This document shows positions 8,318-15,827 of a DNA stretch of 64,000 nucleotides, in pieces (positions within the stretch are counted from its first letter, which is position 1; the number at the start of each line of letters is the position of its first letter). Made by a program: the position numbers and the translations under genes. Location of the stretch: NCBI GenBank assembly GCA_946998205.1, contig CAMPYJ010000002.1, forward strand, positions 1-64,000. Direction: 5' to 3'. The notes beneath the pieces are model-generated. The model did no database searches. It saw only the letters and a program-made list of their open reading frames with translations, and had not been told where the DNA came from. The stretch is from an uncultured Prevotella sp. (GTDB lineage Bacteria > Bacteroidota > Bacteroidia > Bacteroidales > Bacteroidaceae).

Positions 8318-8881
8318 ATGAAATCTTATATTTGTACATTAGTGGCGATTATAGCAATTTTTATTGCTAGCAGTTGCAAGGCTCAAAGCAAGTTGCCAGA
8401 TTCTGTTTATCCTGATAACAACAGCTCTGTTTCATACTGCAAATTAAATGATAGTACATTAAATGTGATGATTACAATAAATCATTATAAATTTATAGAT
8501 GAGTATTCTATAATAAGAAATATATCATACCATAAATATCTGCCAAGTTACCTGGGAAAATATAGGAATAGTCTCATATTTATTAATGGCGAATCAGTAA
8601 ATTACAGACTTATAACAGTGTATACATTAATTGATAAGAAAATTGTCAAAGATATGTATGAGATGGAATTGTGTTCTAATAGAAAAGGTCATGAGGAGAA
8701 GTATATATTTTTTTATCGTGGATGTCCAATAAGAATTTCCTCCAATATTAATAGAGTGTTATTTAGGAAAATAGCTTCAAAGAGGATGAGAATAAATTCA
8801 AAAGATATTTCGTTTATATCATCGTGCAACGATAGATTTAGACTCTATTTTTTGGATGGAAGAAATATTATTTTGGAATAA
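8318..8881 (+). CDS. lipoprotein, putative immunity to toxin C
   Basis: This 187-residue protein has a lipoprotein signal: a hydrophobic core then IASSC with Cys at about 20. It starts 3 bp after the stop of Rhs tip C, so the two are likely co-translated. The mature part is rich in Tyr, Ile and Lys with two or three Cys, and I recognise no family. Position, size and surface/periplasmic location fit an immunity protein against a cell-envelope-acting toxin. Its 3' end directly abuts, and may overlap, the first codons of tip D, the junction expected from cassette recombination. Confidence 0.5.
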   Translation: MKSYICTLVAIIAIFIASSCKAQSKLPDSVYPDNNSSVSYCKLNDSTLNVMITINHYKFIDEYSIIRNISYHKYLPSYLGKYRNSLIFINGESVNYRLITVYTLIDKKIVKDMYEMELCSNRKGHEEKYIFFYRGCPIRISSNINRVLFRKIASKRMRINSKDISFISSCNDRFRLYFLDGRNIILE

Positions 8882-8930
8882 CGGGTTGTTTAGGCAGCCA
8901 TACTGGTACATCTTTCTCTACAGCAAACTG

Positions 8931-11369
8931 ATGGTGAACCATCCTGATGCTGGTGAAACGGATATGACTTATGATGCGGCGGGTAACCTCTTGACGAAGC
9001 TCACGGCAGAGCTTAGGAAGTCGATATCTGACAAGGGTTACATCTCTTACACCTACGACTTCGAGCGACTCCATGAGGTACTTTATCCAGAAAATCTCTT
9101 CAACCGTGTTACTTATACCTATGGTAAGGCTGGCGATAAGTATAACCGTGCCGGTCGTCTTGCCCTCGTTGAGGATGCTTCGGGCGGTGAAGCGTATTAT
9201 TACGGCGGACAGGGTGAGGTGACGAAGACTATCCGTACAGTCATGGCGAGCGTGGCAGATATCAGGACTTATGTCTATGGTGCTACGTATGATAGTTGGA
9301 ACCGTGTGCAGACGATGACTTATCCTGACGGTGAAGTGGTGACTTATCACTACAATGCTGCTGGACAGGTTGAGCGTATGACGAGCAATAAACAGGGACG
9401 TCAGAGCGTTATTGTTGATAGGATAGGTTACGATAAGGAGGGTCACACGGTCTATACGAAGCTCGGTAATGGCACGGAGACTACCTATACCTACGACAAG
9501 CAGCGTGAGCGTCTGCAGGTGATGAACCTTACAGCGGACGGTCAGACTGTGATGGAGAACAAGTATCGCTATGATGCTGTGGATAATATCCTTGGTATTA
9601 CGAATGCTGCCAACCCAACGTCGCTGACGAAACTCAACGAGGCGAAGTTAGGAGGAAGGAGTTCGCATACGTATGAGTATGATGAGTTGAACCGTCTTGT
9701 TCATGCCAGCGGTAAGGCTAAGCGTGCATCGTATGATATGGTGATGTCGTTCGGACGGATGAGTGAACCGCTGACGAAGGTGCAGAAGGTGGATTCAACA
9801 ACAACTGCCAAGTCTTATAACTTTGCTTATAAGTATGAGGACAGTAACCACCCGACGGCTCCAACGCAGATTGGTCACGATCATTACACGTATGATGCCA
9901 ACGGCAATCCTACGCTGGTAACGAATGATTCAACGAACACTACCCGTGAGATGTACTGGGATGAGGATAATCGGTTGATGGTTCTCTCTGACAACGGTAA
10001 GACAAGCCGTTATACTTATAATGCTGCTGGTGAGCGTATCATGAAGAGTTACGGTACGATGGAGGGTGTGTATATCAATGGTGCGCCACAGGGTATCACC
10101 TTCCATGAGACGGATAACTTCACGCTCTACCCTGCTTCGATAATCAGCATCAACAAGAATCGCTTTACAAAGCATTACTTCCTTGGTGACAAACGAGTTG
10201 CTTCAAGGATAGGAACAGGTCTGTTCAATAACGTCTATGGACGTAACGGCTCATACGTAACGGCTGGTCAGCAGGACTATGCAGAGCGTATGAATCAGAT
10301 ACAGAAGCAGAAGGAAGCATACTATAAGAAGGTGGGTGTAGCTCCTGGTGTACCGACAGAGAAGGGTGCATACGGTGACCCGGAGAACACGGGTGTTGGC
10401 TATAATGCTGTCCTCACAGAACTCGGTAACCATGATGTGCCACAGGGTTGGATTCAGACTCCACATCCTAACACGACACCAGGCACCAACCCCGGTCCAC
10501 CTGTAAGCTGGAACGACCCAATCAATCCTGATGACCCACAGGCTGGTTATGGCTATATTCCAAATGACACTACGAAAGAGGAAACCTTCTTCTATCATAG
10601 TGACCACCTCGGTAGCACGTCTTACATCACAGATGACCACGCTAACATCACCCAGTATGATGCTTACCTGCCATACAGTGAGTTGTTGGTTGATGAGCAT
10701 AGTAGCAGTGAAGACCTGCCGTACAAGTTCAATGGCAAACAGTTCGATGATGAGACAGGTTTGTACTATTATGGTGCAAGGTACTTGAATCCTATGACAA
10801 GTCTATGGTATGGAGTTGATCCGTTAGCTGAGAAATATGTCACAACGAGCGGATATATACATACGTTGGATAACCCAATAAAATTGGTGGACACTGATGG
10901 ACAAGACTTTGTGTCCGCAATAACTGAAGGTGTAGGTACTTTTGTTTTTTCAGCAGGCGCAAATTTTGTTGAGAACTTAATTAATAATGGTGGAAACGTA
11001 CAACGGGCCTATAGCCAGATTGATTGGGAAGGTGCAGGAAAAGACGCAGTTGTTGCTGGAGTTATGTCCCTCGTTGTCTCTGGTGCATCTACAACAAAAT
11101 TAACAAAGAAACTTTCATCTATTAAAGTTGGAAATTCTACTCTTGCCAAGATTTTGGTAAATACAGCTGTTAATATGGTGTCGAGCATCACTGCTGAAGC
11201 ATGGAAGGAAAAATCTCTAAGCGGAGTTAATTTTAAAGATGTTTTTTTCTCAGCACTTGGTGGTTCTCTAGCAGAAGCGGGATTGGGTAAATTATCAAAA
11301 AAACTGGAAGATTCTTTTTCAACCAGCAATACAAATAACAAAGGGAGACCGCTGTCTCCCCAAAATTAA
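8931..11369 (+). CDS. orphan Rhs tip D: longest RHS core fragment, C-terminus interrupted
   Basis: I chose ATG 8931 (812 residues). A start at 8856 in the same frame would overlap the immunity gene by 26 bp. Rhs homology begins at once (HPDAGETDMTYDAAGNL) and covers most of the repeat region, longer than in tips A-C, with YHSDHLGSTSYITD and GLYYYGARYLNP near the end and DNPIKLVDTDGQ closing the core near residue 656. The variable part has an Ala/Val-rich pretoxin segment and stops after KGRPLSPQN. An HNH nuclease domain follows in the next open segment, so the toxin seems cut off from its catalytic end. The stop lies just after a perfect hairpin (11343-11360). Confidence 0.75.
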   Translation: MVNHPDAGETDMTYDAAGNLLTKLTAELRKSISDKGYISYTYDFERLHEVLYPENLFNRVTYTYGKAGDKYNRAGRLALVEDASGGEAYYYGGQGEVTKTIRTVMASVADIRTYVYGATYDSWNRVQTMTYPDGEVVTYHYNAAGQVERMTSNKQGRQSVIVDRIGYDKEGHTVYTKLGNGTETTYTYDKQRERLQVMNLTADGQTVMENKYRYDAVDNILGITNAANPTSLTKLNEAKLGGRSSHTYEYDELNRLVHASGKAKRASYDMVMSFGRMSEPLTKVQKVDSTTTAKSYNFAYKYEDSNHPTAPTQIGHDHYTYDANGNPTLVTNDSTNTTREMYWDEDNRLMVLSDNGKTSRYTYNAAGERIMKSYGTMEGVYINGAPQGITFHETDNFTLYPASIISINKNRFTKHYFLGDKRVASRIGTGLFNNVYGRNGSYVTAGQQDYAERMNQIQKQKEAYYKKVGVAPGVPTEKGAYGDPENTGVGYNAVLTELGNHDVPQGWIQTPHPNTTPGTNPGPPVSWNDPINPDDPQAGYGYIPNDTTKEETFFYHSDHLGSTSYITDDHANITQYDAYLPYSELLVDEHSSSEDLPYKFNGKQFDDETGLYYYGARYLNPMTSLWYGVDPLAEKYVTTSGYIHTLDNPIKLVDTDGQDFVSAITEGVGTFVFSAGANFVENLINNGGNVQRAYSQIDWEGAGKDAVVAGVMSLVVSGASTTKLTKKLSSIKVGNSTLAKILVNTAVNMVSSITAEAWKEKSLSGVNFKDVFFSALGGSLAEAGLGKLSKKLEDSFSTSNTNNKGRPLSPQN
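9978..10830 (+). repeat. Rhs core direct repeat, copy in tip D
   Basis: Third copy of the near-identical core block (see 4372-5275 and 6665-7505). Tip A carries the same block but with much more divergent codons. Confidence 0.75.
11343..11360. repeat. perfect hairpin at the break in toxin D
   Basis: GGGAGAC, loop CGCT, GTCTCCC: a 7-bp perfect stem inside the last codons of Rhs tip D, followed by CAAAATTAAC rather than a T-run. It lies between two copies of CAAAGGG (11339-11345 and 11410-11416), which could mark a small insertion or the scar of one. Confidence 0.55.
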
Positions 11370-11375
11370 CTAACT

Positions 11376-11768
11376 TTGTATTGTGAAATATCATCAATTA
11401 ACCTCGGAGCAAAGGGCGCAAATTTCCGCCTTACTCCAAAAAAGGATGTGAAAATAATTGAAGACGGAATCGAAGCTGTTAAGGATGCATGGAAAGCAGA
11501 GAAAAGATTGGTGGAAAGGACAGGGCGCGGTTCCAGAAGATGGACAAAGAAAGAATTAAAAGAAACAGGAAAAGTAAAGGGTTACGAAGGACATCACATT
11601 AATAGTGTAAAAGGACATCCAGAAGATGCTGGTGATCCGTCAAATATTGAATTTGTGAAGAAAGGTGGAGAACATCTTAGTAGGCATAATGGTAATTACA
11701 GGAATCCATCAAGTGGGAAGAAAATCAATAGAGATTATATCAACTATTGTCAAATTCTTCATTTTTAA
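11376..11768 (+). CDS. HNH/GHH-type nuclease domain, detached toxin end of tip D
   Basis: This 130-residue frame starts at TTG 11376, 6 bp after the stop of Rhs tip D and in the same phase. It carries GYEGHHINSVKGHPEDAGD, then DPSNIEFV and EHLSRHNGNYRNPSSG, the pattern of HNH-superfamily nucleases at the ends of Rhs and other polymorphic toxins: the paired His supply base and metal ligand, and a later His completes the site. The segment before it (LTPKKDVKIIEDGIEAVKDA) looks like a linker helix. It probably once formed the toxin of tip D and is now separated by a stop. Expression as a free protein is possible. A SUKH immunity gene follows, as expected for a nuclease toxin. Confidence 0.65.
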   Translation: MYCEISSINLGAKGANFRLTPKKDVKIIEDGIEAVKDAWKAEKRLVERTGRGSRRWTKKELKETGKVKGYEGHHINSVKGHPEDAGDPSNIEFVKKGGEHLSRHNGNYRNPSSGKKINRDYINYCQILHF

Positions 11769-11816
11769 TGATGAGTCTTTACCATAAATAGTATAGCGTA
11801 TATAGAAAAATAGAAT

Positions 11817-12404
11817 ATGAATAAAACATATAGGGATTTAATTTATAGATTTCAGAACCAGGGTATTGAAGAATCCCAATCCACCGGTGCAATCCTTATA
11901 GGAAAAGCACCCCATATAGCCCCCGAGGCTTGGCTAAACACCCTGTATCCTCCGCTAAGTAGGAACGATGTCCAAGCATTGGAAAAAGAATTGGGCATGG
12001 AAATTCCCATCGATTATAAAAAATTCTTGTTAGATGTAAGCAATGGGTTAGACATATTGGTTGGAACCTTTTGTTTAGACGGGTTAAGAAGAAACTATAA
12101 AAGAAGCACTGATGAAAGCCGCCAACCGTTTTCGATTATTACGGCAAACATTCGGGAAAGACCTCGAAATGCCGCAGACGACCATTTCTTTATAGGCGGT
12201 TATGATTGGGACGGTTCTTATCTTTATATAGATAAAAGAACAAGCACCGTGCACTATTGTGATAGAGACGATGCAACCTCCCTATTCCAATGGGAAACGT
12301 TCGAGCAAATGCTTATATCAGAGTTAAAGAGGATATACTCTCTGTTTGATGAGAGGGGAAGAAAAATAGATGAAGACCTTTATACCACCCCAATTAAAAG
12401 GTAA
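11817..12404 (+). CDS. SMI1/KNR4 (SUKH) family immunity protein
   Basis: This 195-residue cytoplasmic protein has no signal peptide. The SUKH fold is suggested by PLSRNDVQALEKELGMEIP, then IDYKKFLLDVSNGL, FFIGGYDWDGSYLYID and the closing ETFEQML helix. SUKH proteins are the commonest immunity family for toxins of the HNH and related nuclease classes, and they bind the toxin directly in the cytoplasm. The gene lies 48 bp after the detached HNH domain, so the pair is toxin D/immunity D. Retaining an intact immunity gene beside a broken toxin is common in orphan arrays and would still protect against siblings carrying the active toxin. Confidence 0.8.
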   Translation: MNKTYRDLIYRFQNQGIEESQSTGAILIGKAPHIAPEAWLNTLYPPLSRNDVQALEKELGMEIPIDYKKFLLDVSNGLDILVGTFCLDGLRRNYKRSTDESRQPFSIITANIRERPRNAADDHFFIGGYDWDGSYLYIDKRTSTVHYCDRDDATSLFQWETFEQMLISELKRIYSLFDERGRKIDEDLYTTPIKR

Positions 12405-12407
12405 TAT

Positions 12408-12505
12408 AGGGTGGTTCTATAAATTACCGCCGTAAAGTTTTTTATGTCAGTCTTTTTACGTTTTGTCATCTTGTGGACTCTTTTTAGGCTAATTTAAAAG
12501 CGACT
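12408..12505. mobile_element. MITE-like repeat, shortened copy 3
   Basis: It begins with AGGGTGGTTCTATAAATTA and continues with CGCCGTAAAGTTTTTTATG and ACGTTTTGTCATCTTGTGGA, matching the ends of the elements at 22736-22996 (read in reverse) and 58719-58913. The middle is missing and the right end (GCTAATTTAAAAG) has decayed. It follows the last gene of the Rhs island closely. Confidence 0.7.
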
Positions 12506-12577
12506 TATTACAACTCTGTGCGACAGGAAAAAAAACGAATGTGCGATAAGAAATATTCTTACATCGGGCAGTAATAC

Positions 12578-12628
12578 TCGCATATTTGCCAGCAACCGGC
12601 AGGTTGACTGCAAATATGCGATTTTTTT
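12578..12628 (+). terminator. rho-independent terminator after the Rhs island
   Basis: TCGCATATTTGC (12578-12589) pairs with GCAAATATGCGA (12610-12621). The interior CAG/CTG and AACC/GGTT also pair, and seven T follow. It should end transcription from the toxin/immunity genes. Confidence 0.8.
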
Positions 12629-12990
12629 ATGTTATTCATTATCAAGCCATTGCATATAACACACTTTGCCGGTAGACAGTAAAAGACATGCTGTTGACCG
12701 GCAAAAGCATTGAGCTTGCACGACAACCGGCATCACTTTTCTCCTCAAAAACATTGCTCTGTGCAACAAAACACCATGCTTTTGGCTCGCCAAAGCATGA
12801 AAACCAACCATCAAAGAGCCCAAACAACCCCCATGGGAAGCTATAATGAGATTTTTGAAATGACCAAATAATCGGACAAAACCCACCCCAACGACACCTG
12901 CGTTCGGGAGGTGAAAACGGTACTGGCGCAAACGATTGCATAACGTTTTCCAAAGAATTAGACTTGCAAGCCAGCCACACCTTATATATT
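12629..12990. other. non-coding spacer between Rhs island and glucan operon
   Basis: Two overlapping minus-strand frames exist here, but neither has protein-like composition (rich in Cys, Trp, Phe), and similar anonymous sequence recurs in other spacers of this window. I see no gene. Confidence 0.4.
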
Positions 12991-12995
12991 ATTCA

Positions 12996-13003
12996 TATAT
13001 TTG
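12996..13003 (+). promoter_or_regulatory. -7 box (TATATTTG) upstream of malQ
   Basis: A perfect TAnnTTTG about 50 bp before the malQ start, followed by CAAAG. No convincing -33 TTTG is present, so the promoter may need an activator (SusR-like regulators control such operons in Bacteroides; none is in the window). Confidence 0.4.
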
Positions 13004-13052
13004 CAAAGATTAGAACCGAATCTAAAGTAACTCAACCGCAAACCCTTAGTCT

Positions 13053-15758
13053 ATGAATCTATTATTTAACATTGAATACAAAACGGTTTTTGGGGAAGAC
13101 CTCATCCTGAATGTGGCCAACGAAGGTCAGCTTACCGCCGGGCTTCATACCCCTTACAGAATGTACACCACAGACGGACTGCACTGGAAGTGCGACCTCA
13201 AGCTGCCTGCAACCGCAGACCATGCTTCCCTTTGCTACTACTACTCGGTAGAATGCGACGGAAAAGTGACGCGCAAGGAATGGACCACTCTTACCCATCA
13301 GCTTGACCTCACGGCAGCCAAGGCGAAGCAATACCAGGTGTACGACCACTGGATGCAGATACCGGAAGACTCGTACCTGTACTCCTCGGCATTCACCGAC
13401 TGCCTTCACCGCAGCACGTTGCAAGCCCTGCAGCCAACAACTTACGACAAGACGGTGCGCGTCATCGTACGTTCTCCACAACTCAAACCCGACCAATATT
13501 TAGTGCTGTCGGGCAACACCGAAGCCTTGGGCGAGTGGAACATCAGCAAAGCTCTGGCCATGACCCAGCATCAGCACAACGAATGGGTGGTGGACGTGGA
13601 TGCCGAGACACTGAGCGAGCAGCGCATAGAACTGAAGTTTGCTGCCCTGTCGTACAGCCTTCCCACGAACGCCCCCATGTGGGAACCGTGCTTCAACCGC
13701 ACCATCGACGTACCCAAGCTCAACCGTGGCGACGTGGTGGTGTACCACTTGGATCAGGCTTTCATGCCCATGCCCAACACGAAGGTGGCCGGAACGCTGG
13801 TTCCCGTATTCTCACTACGCAGCAAAGGCAGCTTTGGCGTGGGTGACTTTGGCGACCTCAAGGCAATGATCGACTTTGTGGAAGCTACCGGACAGCACGT
13901 CCTTCAGTTGCTGCCCATCAACGACACCACAGCCACCTATACTTACACCGACTCTTACCCATACAGCTGCATCAGCGTGTTTGCGTTGCATCCGCTCTAT
14001 TGCGACTTGCGCCAACTGCCCAAACTCAACGACAAGGCACAGCAAGCGCAATTTGATGCCTTGCAAGAAGAGCTGAACTGCCTGCCACAGATAGACTATG
14101 TACGCGTGATGAAAGGCAAGATGGATTTCTTGCAGCTGCTCTTCAAACAAGAGGGCAAACGCACCTTGGGCACCAAGGCGTACAAGGCGTTCTTCGAAAA
14201 GAGCGCGCGCTGGCTGGTGCCTTACGCACAGTTCTGCTACCTGCGCGACCAATACGGAACGGCAGACACCACACAATGGCCCGACCACCACACATGGAAC
14301 GAGGCCGACCGCAAGGCGTTGAGCGCCCCAAGCGACAAGGCATATCAACAAGTAGCGTTCTACTACTTCGTGCAGTTTGCACTGTACAACCAAATGAAGG
14401 AGGCGCACGCCTGTGCGCAGAGCAAGCGCATCATACTCAAAGGCGACGTGCCGATTGGCGTGAGCCGCCACGGTTGTGACGTTTGGGTAGAACCCAAATA
14501 CTTCAACATGGACGGACAGGCTGGTGCGCCACCCGATGATTTCTCTGTAAACGGACAGAATTGGGGGTTCCCCACCTACAACTGGGACGAGATGTTGAAA
14601 GACGGATGCGCCTGGTGGGAACGCCGTTTCAAGAACATGGCAGAGTTCTTCGACGCTTATCGCATCGACCATGTGCTGGGATTCTTCCGCATTTGGGAAA
14701 TACCTATTAGCTGTGTCAACGGCTTGTGCGGTCAGTTTTCGCCAGCGCTGGGCATGTCACGCGAGGAGATAGCATCCTACGGACTCAACTTCCAAGAAGA
14801 TTTGTTTACGAAGCCTTACGTCCGCAACTGGGTCATCGACAGAGTGTTTAGCGAACATCGGGAAGAGGTCATCGCCAAATATCTCAACCATATTCACGAC
14901 GACGTGTTTGAGTTGAACGAGCATTTCAACACCGAGCGCAAGATTGAAGCTGCTTTCGAGGGGCAAGAAATGGACGAGAAGAACACATGGATACGCGACG
15001 GACTGTATGCGCTTGCCAACGATGTGCTGTTTGTTCGTGACAAGAAGAACCCGCATCTGTTCCACCCGCGCATCACGGCACAATTCAACTTCATTTACGA
15101 AAGTCTGTGGGATGTGGACAAACAGGCGTTCAACCGTTTGTACAACGAGTACTACTATCGCCGCAACAACCAGTTCTGGTATCACGAGGCGATGAAGAAA
15201 TTGCCTAAATTGGTACAGGCTACCCGCATGTTGGTGTGTGCCGAAGACTTGGGAATGGTGCCCGATTGCGTGGCATGGGTGATGAACGAGCTGCGCATCC
15301 TCAGTCTCGAGGTGCAGTCGATGCCCAAAGACCCAAAGGTAACTTTTGGCTATTTGCCCCGCAACCCATACAGAAGTGTGGCTACCATATCCTCACACGA
15401 CATGCCAACGCTGCGCCAATGGTGGGACGAGGACTACCCGCGCACACAGCATTATTACAACACCATGCTGGGAAAGGAAGGACCTGCCCCTCACCCACTG
15501 CCGGGTTGGTTGGCCCGCGACATCATTTGGCAACACTTGGCATCGCCTTCCATGCTCTGCATCCTGTCCATACAAGACTGGTTGGCCATGGACGAACGGC
15601 TCCGATTGGACGATGCCAACGCCGAACGCATCAACATTCCTGCCAATCCCAAGCATTATTGGCGTTATCGGATGCACCTGAACATAGAAGACATGCTGAC
15701 CGACAACAGCTTGGTGAGCAATCTATGTGAACTGAACTCACAGTCGGGAAGGGGCTGA
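13053..15758 (+). CDS. malQ: 4-alpha-glucanotransferase (amylomaltase, GH77) with N-terminal starch-binding modules
   Basis: This enzyme transfers maltodextrin segments between acceptors and releases glucose in cytoplasmic maltose/glycogen metabolism. At 901 residues it is the long DPE2-like form: two CBM20-type modules in about the first 240 residues (second one VIVRSPQLKPDQYLVLSGN), then the GH77 barrel. Visible signatures are YPYSCISVFALHPLY, the nucleophile in DAYRIDH (about residues 534-540), the acid/base Glu in CAEDLG (about 729-734) and SSHDMPTLRQWW near 781-791. There is no signal peptide. It heads a four-gene plus-strand cluster with susB-, pulA- and susA-like genes, which would deliver the oligosaccharides it uses. 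Confidence 0.93.
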   Translation: MNLLFNIEYKTVFGEDLILNVANEGQLTAGLHTPYRMYTTDGLHWKCDLKLPATADHASLCYYYSVECDGKVTRKEWTTLTHQLDLTAAKAKQYQVYDHWMQIPEDSYLYSSAFTDCLHRSTLQALQPTTYDKTVRVIVRSPQLKPDQYLVLSGNTEALGEWNISKALAMTQHQHNEWVVDVDAETLSEQRIELKFAALSYSLPTNAPMWEPCFNRTIDVPKLNRGDVVVYHLDQAFMPMPNTKVAGTLVPVFSLRSKGSFGVGDFGDLKAMIDFVEATGQHVLQLLPINDTTATYTYTDSYPYSCISVFALHPLYCDLRQLPKLNDKAQQAQFDALQEELNCLPQIDYVRVMKGKMDFLQLLFKQEGKRTLGTKAYKAFFEKSARWLVPYAQFCYLRDQYGTADTTQWPDHHTWNEADRKALSAPSDKAYQQVAFYYFVQFALYNQMKEAHACAQSKRIILKGDVPIGVSRHGCDVWVEPKYFNMDGQAGAPPDDFSVNGQNWGFPTYNWDEMLKDGCAWWERRFKNMAEFFDAYRIDHVLGFFRIWEIPISCVNGLCGQFSPALGMSREEIASYGLNFQEDLFTKPYVRNWVIDRVFSEHREEVIAKYLNHIHDDVFELNEHFNTERKIEAAFEGQEMDEKNTWIRDGLYALANDVLFVRDKKNPHLFHPRITAQFNFIYESLWDVDKQAFNRLYNEYYYRRNNQFWYHEAMKKLPKLVQATRMLVCAEDLGMVPDCVAWVMNELRILSLEVQSMPKDPKVTFGYLPRNPYRSVATISSHDMPTLRQWWDEDYPRTQHYYNTMLGKEGPAPHPLPGWLARDIIWQHLASPSMLCILSIQDWLAMDERLRLDDANAERINIPANPKHYWRYRMHLNIEDMLTDNSLVSNLCELNSQSGRG

Positions 15759-15780
15759 CACCCTACCCCTCACACCTATA

Positions 15781-15806
15781 GCCACAAGGGTTTGCGCCCT
15801 TGTGGC
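15781..15806. repeat. perfect hairpin between malQ and the GH97 gene
   Basis: GCCACAAGGG, loop TTTGCG, CCCTTGTGGC: a 10-bp perfect stem ending 21 bp before the GH97 start codon. It has no T-run, so it is more likely an mRNA-processing or stability element than a terminator. It also rules out the TTG at 15792 as a start, since that would lie in the loop. Confidence 0.65.
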
Positions 15807-15827
15807 ATACCTTCGAACCACAACATC

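Noticed and set aside
12408..12505. Possible riboswitch after the Rhs island
   Set aside because: It matches the ends of the MITE-like elements at 22.7 and 58.7 kb and is not upstream of a related gene.
12632..12980. Two overlapping minus-strand frames of 99 and 112 codons before malQ
   Set aside because: Overlap each other in different frames, are rich in Cys/Trp/Phe, and resemble other anonymous spacer DNA.
13815..14672. 285-codon minus-strand frame
   Set aside because: Antisense to the GH77 catalytic domain of malQ; Val/Cys/His-rich shadow composition.
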